From assembly GCA_003255065.1 (NCBI GenBank), contig QAOA01005893.1, forward strand, positions 124,001-188,000: a stretch of 64,000 bases of DNA, read 5' to 3'. A program made the position numbers and the translations under genes. Source of the DNA: Cercis canadensis. Taxonomy: Eukaryota > Streptophyta > Magnoliopsida > Fabales > Fabaceae. A model generated the notes under the pieces. That model did not search any database. It worked only from the letters and a program-made list of their open reading frames with translations, and was not told where the DNA came from. This document shows positions 36,047 through 47,064 of the stretch, in pieces (the stretch's first letter is position 1; the number at the start of each line of letters is the position of its first letter).

Positions 36047-36385
36047 AAAGGGTTGGTTGAGGTCAAGTGGAATATGAAGGACACATGAGCATATGCTGAT
36101 CCAGAGTATGAACAAACAGTTTTGGTGACTGAGAAATCTGATGTGTATTCATTTGGTGATGTGTTGCTGGAGATAGTAAGGGCAAAGCCAGCATATAACA
36201 AAATTGGCAAGCTGGGAGATTTCGATGAGATCATTGATCCATTTTTAAGAGGAAAAATTGCACCTGAGTGCTGGAAAGGATGCACAGATATCATGGAAAG
36301 ATGCTTGTATGAATAGGAATTGAACGGGCAACAATGGGTAAGGTGGAGGAATAACTTGAATATACACTGTAGTTACCTATATAGT
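36047..36385 (+). pseudogene. C-terminal fragment of plus-strand kinase type
   Basis: Homologous to 34556-34914: GLVEVK, then a stop codon in place of the KDTLAYAD start, then TEKSDVYSFG, KPAYNKIGKLGDFDEIID and a premature stop at 36314-36316 where the intact gene has a Gln codon. The downstream 0.45 kb matches 28.31-28.70 kb. It is a decayed copy. Confidence 0.87.
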
Positions 36386-36553
36386 AATATTGTATTAACA
36401 TGCAAGTTAATAATTTTACACAATTGTATAAAGTATTTTCATTTGATTAGTTTAGTGGACATATTTCGTAATTTCACATCAAATTTAAATAGAGTCTTAT
36501 AAATATAAGAGTTATGTAAATAGTGTTATTCAATGCTATAGAAAAATTATGGC

Positions 36554-36581
36554 AAAAAAAAAAAAAAAAAAAAAAAAAAAA
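36554..36581. repeat. A28 homopolymer
   Basis: Run of 28 A bases in the spacer after a kinase relic. The matching spacer at 28.45 kb lacks it, so it arose or expanded after the block duplication. Confidence 0.85.
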
Positions 36582-37104
36582 GTGCCATAGAAAATTGCTA
36601 CATCAATCCGCATGCTGAGTAGCTGACATTGATTCTTTTAAATCACAACACAACTGGTATGATTCATATTCTACAGAATTGGTGAACTAAGTATAGATGA
36701 TGGAATCATGGAAATGCCATTGGGAGTATGTTGTGATATGAAGTATGCTGCTTATATGTATACCGTTTACACAAAATCATTGCAAGTTTGAATAATTTTG
36801 GTTACAAATTAAGAGGAATGGTAAGAAGTGGTCAATTTTATGCCCAGGTGTCAACTGTAAGAATGTGAGTAGATAAGATGGGGAGCAGAGTTGAGAAGAG
36901 AGACAAAGTGATAGGGAAGAGTTTTGCAGAATAGAAAATTCTGTTTTTGTTCATTACCCATTCACACACGTACAAGAGTCCCTTTTAAGACAAGTATAAT
37001 ATTTCTACTGTACAACTAAGAAAAGTCAACAAAATATATGTATTATGTACTTAAGAAAGACTTGTACTATTACTTCTAACATCAACCTCAGTTTTTGTCA
37101 GCAT

Positions 37105-38253
37105 CTAATCGGCATTTTCTGGTTGAGGAGTAATCACAGTGGAAAATAAGCTATAGTCACCACTAGGATTGGTATGATCTGCCTCCTCCTGCAATGCTAG
37201 GGCATGCTCAAGTTCCAGCTCCACCTCACCCATTGTTGGCCTTTCATTTGGCTCAAAAAGCAAGCATCTTTCTGCAATATCCATGAATATTTTCCAAGAC
37301 AGAGGTGCAATTTTTCCCATCAGAAATGGATCAACAATCTCATCACCCTTTCCCTTCTGTACAAGATTATATACCTGCAAGGCTAAATTTTTCAAAAAAT
37401 ACCCTCTTAAATACTCACTCTCACTCCCACCCTCGTCTATCTTTCCAAAAATTGAGAGTGGGTCTTTCGCACAAACCACTACTAGCAGAACCATACCAAA
37501 GGAAAATACATCACATTTTTCTGTTAAAGTATTGCTTATGAAACACTCAGGAGCCATGTATCCAATAGTCCCTGCAACTTGGACCTGTGTTAAAGGTCTG
37601 GGTTTTGACATAGAAAGCGGACCTTTTAAACATAACCCAAAATCTGAGAGTTTAGGTACCCAATTTTGATCTAAAAGAATGTTACGGGGTTTCACATCAC
37701 GGTGAAAAATGGTACGCTTTGCTCCTGCATGAAGGTAGTGCAATCCACGTGCTGCTCCTATGCAAATTTCAACCCTTCTCTTCCATGAAAGTGGCTTCGC
37801 TGTATTGTCAAGTAGGTGATAATTGAGTGATCTTTTGGGCATGTATTCGTACACAAGAATATTCTCATCTTGCTCTTTGCAAAATCCTACAAGCGAGATC
37901 AGATTTTGGTGGCGAAGTTGGCAGAGCAGCTCAATTTCAGTATTGAGTGAAGAGAGCAGCTCAATTTCAGTATTGAATGAAGAGAGCCCAAGGGGACCAT
38001 ATTTTAATGCTAACCGCTTTATTGCAATTTCCTTAGCTCCACCTTGGATATAAATACAACCCCTGTATATCTTACCATGCCCTATCCTTCCAATTATTTT
38101 GCTTTCGTCGAAGTTGTTGGTTGATTTTCGGAGTTGAGCTAGAGAAAAGCGATGGCATAGCTCTTCTATTTGGGTTGAAGATTGGTTCGCTTTAAGAGAT
38201 GAGCTTGTATCCTTGGAGTCAAAGAAACAAAAGCATTTGGGAAGAATTCCCAT
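37105..38253 (-). CDS. Receptor-like cytoplasmic kinase with duplicated helix-C segment (382 aa)
   Basis: Intronless RLCK of the CICIQG-like subtype. The ATG at 38253 gives MGILPKCFCF. The glycine loop is changed (GRIGHG, 55-60). The AIK lysine (79), HRD (184-186) and DFG (204-206) are present, as is GYMAPE. A 30-base tandem duplication (37924-37983) adds ten residues in frame, so the helix-C start SSFNTEIELL is followed by SSLNTEIELL. That doubles the Glu that normally pairs with the lysine and explains the extra length. The other catalytic residues are intact, so activity is possible but the N-lobe geometry should be disturbed. Together with 36.06-36.85 kb and the upstream flank it forms a block duplicate of 27.9-30.4 kb. 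Confidence 0.87.
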   Translation of the reverse strand: MGILPKCFCFFDSKDTSSSLKANQSSTQIEELCHRFSLAQLRKSTNNFDESKIIGRIGHGKIYRGCIYIQGGAKEIAIKRLALKYGPLGLSSFNTEIELLSSLNTEIELLCQLRHQNLISLVGFCKEQDENILVYEYMPKRSLNYHLLDNTAKPLSWKRRVEICIGAARGLHYLHAGAKRTIFHRDVKPRNILLDQNWVPKLSDFGLCLKGPLSMSKPRPLTQVQVAGTIGYMAPECFISNTLTEKCDVFSFGMVLLVVVCAKDPLSIFGKIDEGGSESEYLRGYFLKNLALQVYNLVQKGKGDEIVDPFLMGKIAPLSWKIFMDIAERCLLFEPNERPTMGEVELELEHALALQEEADHTNPSGDYSLFSTVITPQPENAD

Positions 38254-38900
38254 TTGGAGAAATCATGTATAAACTTGGCGTTTAAGAGCTGTGCTGAGCA
38301 AATCTAGTTTGGTGAACTTTTAAAGGGCAGCAGTTCAGAGACCTAAAACCACAGTGTAGAAGGAGTGTTTCCTAGCTGTTGCACTCCTCAACTTTAAGGT
38401 CAATGGGATCAAAAGAGAAAATGTTACCAGAAAGAAAGTTATTTTTGAAACAAAAACAGTGGTTGGGATCCCTTGTCTGTTCGTTTGTTACTTGTTGATA
38501 TAAACAAAAAGAAAATATTAAAATGTTTCAAAATTCTAATTCTATTAATATTTCTTTTTATTCCGTCGACTCATAACAATTCTTCTACGACCACGCGGTA
38601 TTCTGAAGAAAAAGAAAACATGGACAAGCAGCCCTTAGTACAGGGACAGGTACTGCAGAAGTTGTCTTAGCAAGCGGAAGAAACTTCAGAGCAGATACAT
38701 AACTACTGAAGCACACTTAATAAAATAATTGTCTCCTTCTGCTATTTATTTTCCTCGTTTTGTATCAGCAGCCATGAAATGGTAATACGTGGGACTTTGT
38801 CATTGGAAGTTTCAAACTCCGTTTAGAAGGAAAGGAAAATTCAGAGTTTTTGTTATATAATACCTATCATACTCAAAACGTCTCCAAATTATTTTTAATA
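38254..38900. repeat. Shared kinase 5' flank module
   Basis: Another copy of the upstream block described at 29866-30440 (GGCAGCAGTTCAGAG, CACGCGGTATTCTG, TTGTCATTGGAAGTTTC). It ends near 38850, where homology passes to the 16.6-21.2 kb spacer repeat. Confidence 0.75.
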
Positions 38901-38907
38901 CTTTTGG

Positions 38908-40290
38908 CTACAGCCTATCGCTTGCGATCACGCCTTCCCTATTAAAATATTATTATCGGTCGCAATTCTGTGCCAAACGTTGGACAGTGAAGAACCAGCT
39001 CATATATACGACCCATTCCGAGTTACACGTGTCAGTTTCTGGTTCGTTCCAGATAGGTATTAGAAAAACACAACCGTTTGTTAGTGTCGGCGATGATTGG
39101 TCCAAAGTATAGAGTATTATGTTTGATCCTACATGAATATATTAAGTTCGACCAAAAAATTGATTAGAATTTATGATAAAAGAGGCTTGTCCACTGGGAA
39201 TGTCCCTCCGGTAAGTTGTTCTAGTAAGTTTGACTCTATCCAAAAGATGACATTAGGCCAAAGTTACTAGGTTATTAAAAAAAAGATTTTTTTTTAAATT
39301 ATTTTCCTATGAAAATTACATAATCACTAGGTTTGGTAACTAAGTTTAATTCTATCTAAAAGGTGATGTGAGACAAATGTTACTAGGTTTTTTTTAAAAA
39401 AAAGGTAAAAGCTTTTTTAAAATTATTTTCCTATAGAAATTACATAATCACTTTGACATTAAGAATAGTGATTGGCACAATTTAACAATCACCCTAAAAG
39501 AACAAAAATAACTATCGACTAATATTTAAAATTTTTGAACAATCTCTTCTAAATAAAATTTGCATATCTTTATTTGGATTAGGTAAACTAAAATTTGCCC
39601 AAACCAAAAAGAAGACAAAAATGTAGGCCTAAAACAAAAGAAGATTGGTATCTAGAGAGTTGGGCCAGACCAGAAACAGTTTTTAGGCCAAGAATTATTA
39701 AAATTTTATATTTTAGAGTTGGGCTTGACTATACACTATTCGTCTCTTTATATTGAACACCTGCAAAGTCTGATGTAAATTTCTTTTTAGTGGTTTGATG
39801 CGAAGTTTTTTTCTTTTTGTTTTTAACTTTTGTTTGCTACTCAGCTGTTTAGACCACATTAATAACGACAAGAAAATTGTTGTCATGAGGTTATATGAGA
39901 AAAGCATTTTTGGTTTTTATGACATGATAGATGTTAGATGTAAAATTATTCATAGACCTTCACTTAAAACTTAAGCTTTTGAGTTAAATATGTTTTTTGG
40001 CATGATATCAGAGTTTCTTTAGTTAAACAGTTAGGAGATCAAATCTATTTGCTTTCACTTTTTCAATTAAATTAAAATTTCAGCACATAGTATAAGTATG
40101 TTTGTACTTTTCCATGGTTCAAGCTTAAAAGATTTTTGCATGTGGGAGTGTGTTAGATATAAAACTAATCATAAGTTTTCACCTAAAAGCTTAAACTTTT
40201 GAGTTGAATCGATTTTTTGACAATAGACATTATTGTAATTGAGTCATGTCCCTTATTCATGATAATCACACTCCCTTGAATCCAATCTCT
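38908..40290. repeat. Condensed copy of the 16.6-21.2 kb spacer
   Basis: Blocks in the same order as upstream of COB. 38908-39108 matches 16650-16860 (CTTGCGATCACGCCTTCCC, CACGTGTCAGTTT). 39119-39222 matches 18952-19058. 39229-40290 matches 19795-20860, including the GACATTAGGCCAAAGTTAC and AGTTGGGCCAGACCAGAAAC blocks. Some 3 kb of the source is absent. It carries no coding sequence. Confidence 0.85.
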
Positions 40291-40459
40291 GTGAAAGTTA
40301 ATGGAAGCTATAGCATTTTTGACAGTTTAGGCTATGAAGCATTGATTCCTATCTACTTCATGCTTCCATCTTAACCACATATTGTATACCAAAAAACTCT
40401 TACCCACATGGCCTTCCTTCAATCTCTGATATGTTCTTTTTATGTCGTTAAGTTCCATG

Positions 40460-41885
40460 TTTTATCAATGGATTTTTACTTAGATTCGAGCACAATTTGC
40501 TTTAAACATGGTACTTAACCTCAATATTTGTATTATCAGGTTTTTGACACTGTTTCTGTATTTTGGGTATATTTTTAGTTATGGATGTCTAAAAATGGTG
40601 AATTTTACCTTGTAGGAAAGCTAAGAGGATTATCTACAACTTTCATTCAGATCTCCAAGGCTAATTCGGACATTCAGTGGGTCAAATTTAACCCAGAAAT
40701 CAGAACCGATATCCTGGAATCGGGTCTGGACCTTTATGAAGAGATTTGGGCATAACTCACTCATCTTAAGTCCAAATTAAGTGATTTCGGTGGCTAATTA
40801 ATCCTAAGAGGCAAAGGAATCAAAAGCAATTGAAGTCTATACAAGGGACACGGCCTAGACACGGCCGTGTCCATGCCCGTGTTCGAGGTCCAGAGAGCAT
40901 CTTAAGAACACGCCCAGCCACCATAAGTGAACACGGCCGTGTCTAGGCCGTGTTTGAGCTTCTGAAAGGTGAAACCCTAGATTTAGAATTGTATTTATAT
41001 GCATGTAAGAGGGGAAAGAAGGGAGCTCCGTCTTTTGGACATCAAGAGGCACGATTCAGAGCCAGAGGCGGCAGCCCAACCCGAAAGGGTTGAAGAAGAG
41101 CAAGATAGAAGATCAACCCATTGAAAGAATTCATGAGAATGAGTTTTTCTGATTCTATCTTGTCTTCCATTTCTCTGTTTTTCTGGTTTAAATATGTGTA
41201 GTTAAACTTTCTTAGTTAGGGATTGATGTAGTTCGGATTTTGATGAAGCTTTGCTGTTGATTAATGTTATTTTGATTCAAATCTATTTGTTGGAGTAGAT
41301 TTTACTGTTCTTAATGCTTTTAAATGCTTGGCCATCATTTGAATGATTTATTGACTCATGTTGATGCTAGGGATAGTAAGATGTGGGTGTGCTCTTGTAA
41401 TCTCTACCATAAATCAAGTTAATCTAGGAATAGATAACTTAGTTTATGTGGTCTAATTAATTTCCTAGAGCTTAATCACTTAGACAAGTTAATTGTACCA
41501 AGGAATTGGGCAATTGATTGGGATAGGGAGGATTGTTTCACCAAGGGATTGGGATCAATCACATTAGGGAAATTGGCCAACAATAAAGGATTTGTAATTA
41601 GAATAACTTATTCTTCAGTAATTCAAAGGTTATTTTGTCTATGAAGTAACCGGAGTTAAATTCGAGTGAAATCAACCTCTAACTTTCTTTTGTTCATTGT
41701 TAATTTCTTAGTTTAATTATTATTAAATTGTTCTTGCTTTATTTTCTAGCTTTAGTTAATAAACCGTTCTCAAACCATTGATCTTTCTAAATAGAATCTT
41801 TATTGGTGAAATTGGTAATTGCTAGCCTTAATCCTCGTGGGAACGATACTCTACTCATCATTATATTACTTGTGTGGCNATAATT
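40460..41885. mobile_element. LTR-like retrotransposon segment (solo LTR or remnant)
   Basis: Non-coding segment with hallmarks I associate with plant Ty3-type LTRs: palindromic ACACGGCCGTGT blocks (about 40855-40960), a middle part with GAATTCATGAGAATGAG, and an end with CTCGTGGGAACGATACT about 40 bases before the N at 41879. No gag-pol frame flanks it. Exact ends and target duplication were not found. The family call is from general resemblance only. Confidence 0.5.
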
Positions 41886-42250
41886 TCTTTTAAAAATTTT
41901 CGTTCCAGAAAAAGATAAAGACAGCTCAAGCATCCCCATTACTGCGAAAATGAAAATGCAATTTTGACCAAACGCCGCGTAGGCGCAGCCCTTCCAAATT
42001 CAACTACCTTGTTATGTTCTTTTCCTTATAAACCAACTTTGGCAAATGCTTCAGACGAGTCTCGTTTTCGCTCCAAGATATTGGAGTAGTTCTTCGTCAA
42101 ATATCCCTCTTCATCTCTGACAATTTAGAAAGCACATATTCGGCTCACCTCTAGATTCCAGAAGGTTTCCTCAATTTTGCTTCTTTTAGATATTCGAATT
42201 GAGCCAGGGATGAACTCTTCCGTTTTCTGCTAAATTGGATCGAGGGTACA

Positions 42251-45200
42251 ATGGCTGCATCCGATGCACGAGCGCAGTCGTTCGGTCAGACCGAGATTAA
42301 CTGGGACAAGTACGTGTTATTTTTTTCGTTATTTTGGAATTTTAATTCAATCCCTTTTTGTTAGTTTTCTTTTGTAAATTAGGTTTTTTTTTTTTTTTTT
42401 TNNNNNNNNNNNNNNNNNNNNNNNNNNNNNNNNNNNNNNNNNNNNNNNNNNNNNNNNNNNNNNNNNNNNNNNNNNNNNNNNNNNNNNNNNNNNNNNNNNN
42501 NNNNNNNNNNNNNNNNNNNNNNNNNNNNNNNNNNNNNNNNNGGGGGGGGGGGGAGTTAAAAGCGTCTAATTTTTCCAATTTCAAAGAAATATAGTAAGAA
42601 ATGTAGAAAATCTGTTTAGTATTGCCTGCAAAAGCAAAATGACAGTCTATACAAGATTCTAGTCCTTTCTTTTGTAAATTGACATCCACTTAGTGTTCTA
42701 TCAGTTGTTTCTAGTTCTTCGTGAAGATTGAACACCAATTTGCATTGGTTTACGTTATTGATATATCTTATATGGACTCTTTTTAGCTCATAGTGCTATT
42801 ATGAACTTCACTTCTTCAAGCTCTATATGCTAATTAACTTCACTATAATCTGCAGGCTAGATAAAACTAAGTTTTATGTTGTAGGGGCTGGAATCTTTAC
42901 TGGTATCACAGTGGCACTCTACCCAGTTTCTGTTGTGAAAACTAGACTGCAGGTTGCTACAAAAGATACTGTAGAGAGAAATGCATTTTCTGTCATAAAA
43001 GGGTTACTTAGAACAGATGGTGTTCCTGGTCTGTACAGAGGGTTTGGTACTGTCATCACTGGTGCAATTCCTGCCAGAATAATATTCCTCACTTTTCTAG
43101 AGACCACAAAAGTGAGTGCCTTCAGGCTCCTTGAACCATTTAGGCTATCTGAAACTACCCAGGCAGCCATAGCAAATGGAGTTGCAGGCATGACATCATC
43201 GCTTTTGGCTCAAGCTGTGTTTGTCCCAATTGATGTGGTATGATAGTCTATTTTATGTTACATATGAATGACTGCATTTCTTTGTGTCCTTGGAGTTGGA
43301 AATACTCATACTTTTGGATACACTCATAGGCACACACATATGTTGGTGGTAGTTCCTGTTAAACAAGTTAGATTTAAGTGGCTCAGTAACTTTTTATGTT
43401 TCTTTTTCACTATGCCAACTGTTGCAACTAAAATATATTCAGTCACGTTCTTTTAGATTTTTGCTGCATTTCAACTTTATTACAGCTTTGAAAGTTTTAA
43501 CTATTACTCATTTATTTACATACTATGCTTTACTCCTATTTTTGAATTATACTCTAGCTTGATTGTTGCTGCTTCTATTTTTTTTTTTTTTTTTTTTAAT
43601 AAATACAAGAAATAAACTCAAATGTAACAAAATGTTATTTGGGATAAGAAAGGTGAGCAGGTTTTATGATGATGTGCTTTGTTTGCAGGGTTATGATATA
43701 TTTCATTGGAGACTTATGCATGATTTTTTAAACAGCTGTTTTTATGTTTTCAACCTACTTAGGATATGATTGTGTTTTTTCTTTCTTATGGTGCTCTGCT
43801 AATTGTCCTTTCAAGGAGGTGTCAAAGTGACTGATATTCAGATGGATAAGAGAGTGCTTTTGTATTGATGTGTTTGTTGGTTGTTTTACCTTTTGTTGTT
43901 GTTCTGTTGCGGCAAGAAAATTCTATGTCTACCTTATTTGTACTAATTTATTTGCTTCTTGGTAAAATCCTTTTCTTTTGTCATAATAATTCTAATATGC
44001 TGATTTACTTTATATTGAATGGTATTCAGGTAAGCCAAAAATTGATGGTGCAAGGATATGCAGGTCATGTCAAGTATAGTGGAGGCTTGGATGTTGCTCG
44101 TAAGGTTATAAGATCTGATGGCATCAGGGGATTGTATAGAGGGTTTGGTCTATCTGTTATGACTTATTCACCATCTAGTGCTGTATGGTGGGCAAGTTAT
44201 GGTTCAAGCCAACGCTTCATTTGGAGGTAAGGCATGGTAACTTCTTAACATTGAAATATTGGTGTTTTTTGTTTATAAGTTATTTTTAATTTTTATAACA
44301 AATGATAGAAGAAATAAATACGCCTAAAGATTCATTAACTGAACTCCAGATTTTCTCCTTTTACAGTTGGAGGTATATGCTATGAGTTATATGAATGTGT
44401 TGGAAGAGCTCATATATCAATAGTCCAATAATGAACTAGTTCTTTATTAAATTCATGTTGCATATTTTATGTAAAATGATAATTATGATGTACCTTCAAT
44501 TTTCAAACATTGCTTATATATCTTCCATTTAAGTCATAGTTATGGACATTTATTTTGTTGCGTTAACATGGAAATACTGCAAAAGCATTAGCAATGTGTT
44601 TTGCCCAAATCAGATAAATGTCCTTGAAGTTTAACATTCAGCTTGGTTAGCTTAATGTAATGAATTTAGTCTCGAAGGCTTGAATTGAGCTGCTTGAAAT
44701 GTGCATCATTGCAACTGCATGCAGGCAGTGACGATTTATGTCAGAAAAGTTCGACTTCATCTTGGATGAGAGACTATGCACCATGTAAGCTATTAGCTAA
44801 TAAGCTTGCAGGGGAGTCTAAGTTAATTAGAATCAGAATGATGGATTTTAGTTTTTAATATGCATGCCAATATTTTTATTTTTGCAAATTTTCTAATACC
44901 ATAGAAAATACTGCCTGGTTGTACATGCAGATTCTTGGAAAATGGTACTACAAGTGAGGAAGCAATTCCTAGTGTGCAGAAAATCATGTTAGTTCAGGCT
45001 TCTGGAGGAATTATTGCGGGTGCAACTGCATCCTGCATTACAACCCCATTGGATACCATCAAGACACGATTGCAGGTATTTATAAGATTGCTCATAATAT
45101 TTCTTTCATATCTAAGTTCATTGCTCTCTTGATCAACAATGTGAATAACTTGTTTTATGTAATTGTTGTGGCTGAGAAATTTCTTTGAGACTTATCTGAA

Positions 45201-47064
45201 GATCTTGCTGAGTAGGACCCTCATTTAGCTTGAATATTTTTCTAGAAGCCTCAGCTTGAGTTGCCAGCTCGATGGACTGCAAAGATGCTACTTGTATTTC
45301 AAGTGTTCTAAAGATATATGAACATCTCTGATCAAAAGATTCAAAACCATAATTTTGCTTTAATGTTGGACATTTTAAAAATAATTAAGTTTTATTATTG
45401 TGATGACAATGTATACTTTGAAGTGGGTTCACCTTATCTTGTTGTGCCCTGGAAATTTGAGGAAGTACTATCAATAATTAAATAAATTTTAATTTAGCAT
45501 GCATGTGTATATTGATTTCCCTTTGTCTTGTGTTCTAGATAAATTTTCCACTTTCCCATGGCCCATGTTTCTATCCTCATGTTCCATGTGTCATGTGTCT
45601 GATCTCAATGCTCTGATGAACTAGTCAGATATCTTCTGAGCCATGATTGACCCTTTTATATTTCAAAGGCTTTAAGCACCCAGATATTTGTTTAGTTGGG
45701 TTTATCTGAGAGATATAATTCATCCCACCGCTTGGATCTAATTCCCATGTTATCTTGTGGTTCCGAATTGCTTTAGGTGTCTTTTGACAGTCATTTTTAG
45801 TGTGTTGCTTTTTCTCGTTGGTCTTGGTGCACCAGGAGTTATGTTTATCTTTCTCTTGTATGGCCCTATAGCATTGAATCTTCTCCTCCTCCCTCTTCCC
45901 CTTTCTCCATACACTCTTCCTCTCTTTCACTTGCTCGTGTCTTTCAGACCTTAGACGTTAGAGTTTATAGATGCAGAGATAGTAATATATATGTTGCTTC
46001 AGTATATATTTATGCAGAATTGGCCATTGAGCAGTTATAGTGATGGTAGAGTTCACCTTATTCTCCAAAATAGAAAAAAAGAAATAAAAGGGAAAGTATT
46101 TGAGGAGCATTTCATGAACATTATATAGTTGCAGTTTACTTGCTCTTTTCTCTTCATTTAGCCCTGATGGCACCTACTTAATTGCTGACCCGATCAGTTT
46201 TGCACTCCAGGTGTTGGGACATGAAAAGAGAAGCTCTGTAAAACAAGTTGTTCGAGACTTGATTAAGGAGGATGGTTGGAAAGGTTTATATAGAGGGTTG
46301 GGTCCAAGATTTTTCAGCATGTCAGCATGGGGAACATCAATGATTTTGGCTTATGAATATCTCAGTAAGAAGTCCTTCTCTCTGATTATGTACTCTGTTA
46401 GTCTAATATGTGTGTGCATTCCTCACTAATATTGATGCATATGATGTTTACAATCTTTGATTATTCTGGTTTGGTGTATTCAAGTACTGGAATAACAATT
46501 TAATATATATATATATATAAATTCAGTGATCGGTAATCATTTGGAATTTTTTTTTTTTCTGCTTATTTTTTANTTTCTGCTTATTTTTTGAACATCTCCC
46601 TTACTATGCATGACAAATTGTCAATTATCATCTACTTTTGGAAGCTTAATTAGCCATCTCACTTAAGGATTTGTTTGTGACAAGAAGCTATATATGGTTA
46701 GTTTTTGAGGGAAATGATACCTAATTTTACGTGAATCTCTTTGTTTGGATGTCCCCTTCTCAGTGTCAGTACTTTGCATGAAGTCACTGGTATATTAACT
46801 CTGGTGGCCCTTTTCAAAGGAAATAGTTCACAAGTATTTTTATGAGCCTCACACAAACTGGTGTTTTTATCAGATTGAATGCATATCCTGATTATTTTGT
46901 TTTTTCTTTTCTTGTTTTCCTTTCTGAATTTTTTATTTTTTCATTTATCTAATGCATGACGGTGTATTATAGTGCCTTTTCTCTGTCTATATTTATATCT
47001 TGCTCAGGCTAAAGGTATTCCAATGTTTCTTATCACAGAGCGCTTGTGTGCAAAAGATGAATAG
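42251..47064 (+). CDS. Mitochondrial carrier (SLC25 family, SLC25A44-like)
   Basis: Inner-membrane mitochondrial solute carrier. Six exons: 42251-42309, 42856-43237, 44030-44226, 44931-45075, 46211-46364 and a 26-base terminal exon 47039-47064, giving 320 residues in frame. Three carrier repeats carry signatures PVSVVK (43-48), PIDVVS (144-149) and PLDTIK (252-257). Repeats 1 and 2 deviate from P-x-D/E-x-x-K/R, as in the Arabidopsis homologue I recall (At5g15640). Paired GLYRGFG and GLYRGLG motifs follow each repeat. Without exon 6 the frame would run on to a stop at 46427; with it the protein ends YLKRLCAKDE, matching the family. Human SLC25A44 moves branched-chain amino acids; the plant substrate is not established. 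Intron 1 contains the 140-base N gap. Confidence 0.93.
42402..42541. other. Assembly gap of 140 N in intron 1 of the carrier gene
   Basis: Run of N preceded by about 18 T and followed by 12 G. Frames crossing it are meaningless. The flanking homopolymers suggest sequencing drop-out. Confidence 0.98.
46557..46590. repeat. Short direct repeat around single N in intron 5
   Basis: TTTCTGCTTATTTTTTA lies on both sides of the N at 46573. This is the same pattern as at 10669 and 20957, so probably an unmerged overlap. It is intronic and does not affect the carrier protein. Confidence 0.75.

Noticed and set aside
36554..36581. A28 run as the poly-A tail of a retroposed kinase copy
   Set aside because: The adjacent spacer matches genomic DNA at 28.3-28.7 kb on both sides, so it is an expanded homopolymer in a segmental duplicate, not a cDNA end.
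42342..42689. Frames running through the N gap
   Set aside because: They are made of unknown residues and homopolymer translation.
46365..46429. Carrier gene ending in the exon 5 read-through frame
   Set aside because: A GTAAG donor at 46365 and the 26-base exon at 47039 give the conserved family C-terminus.
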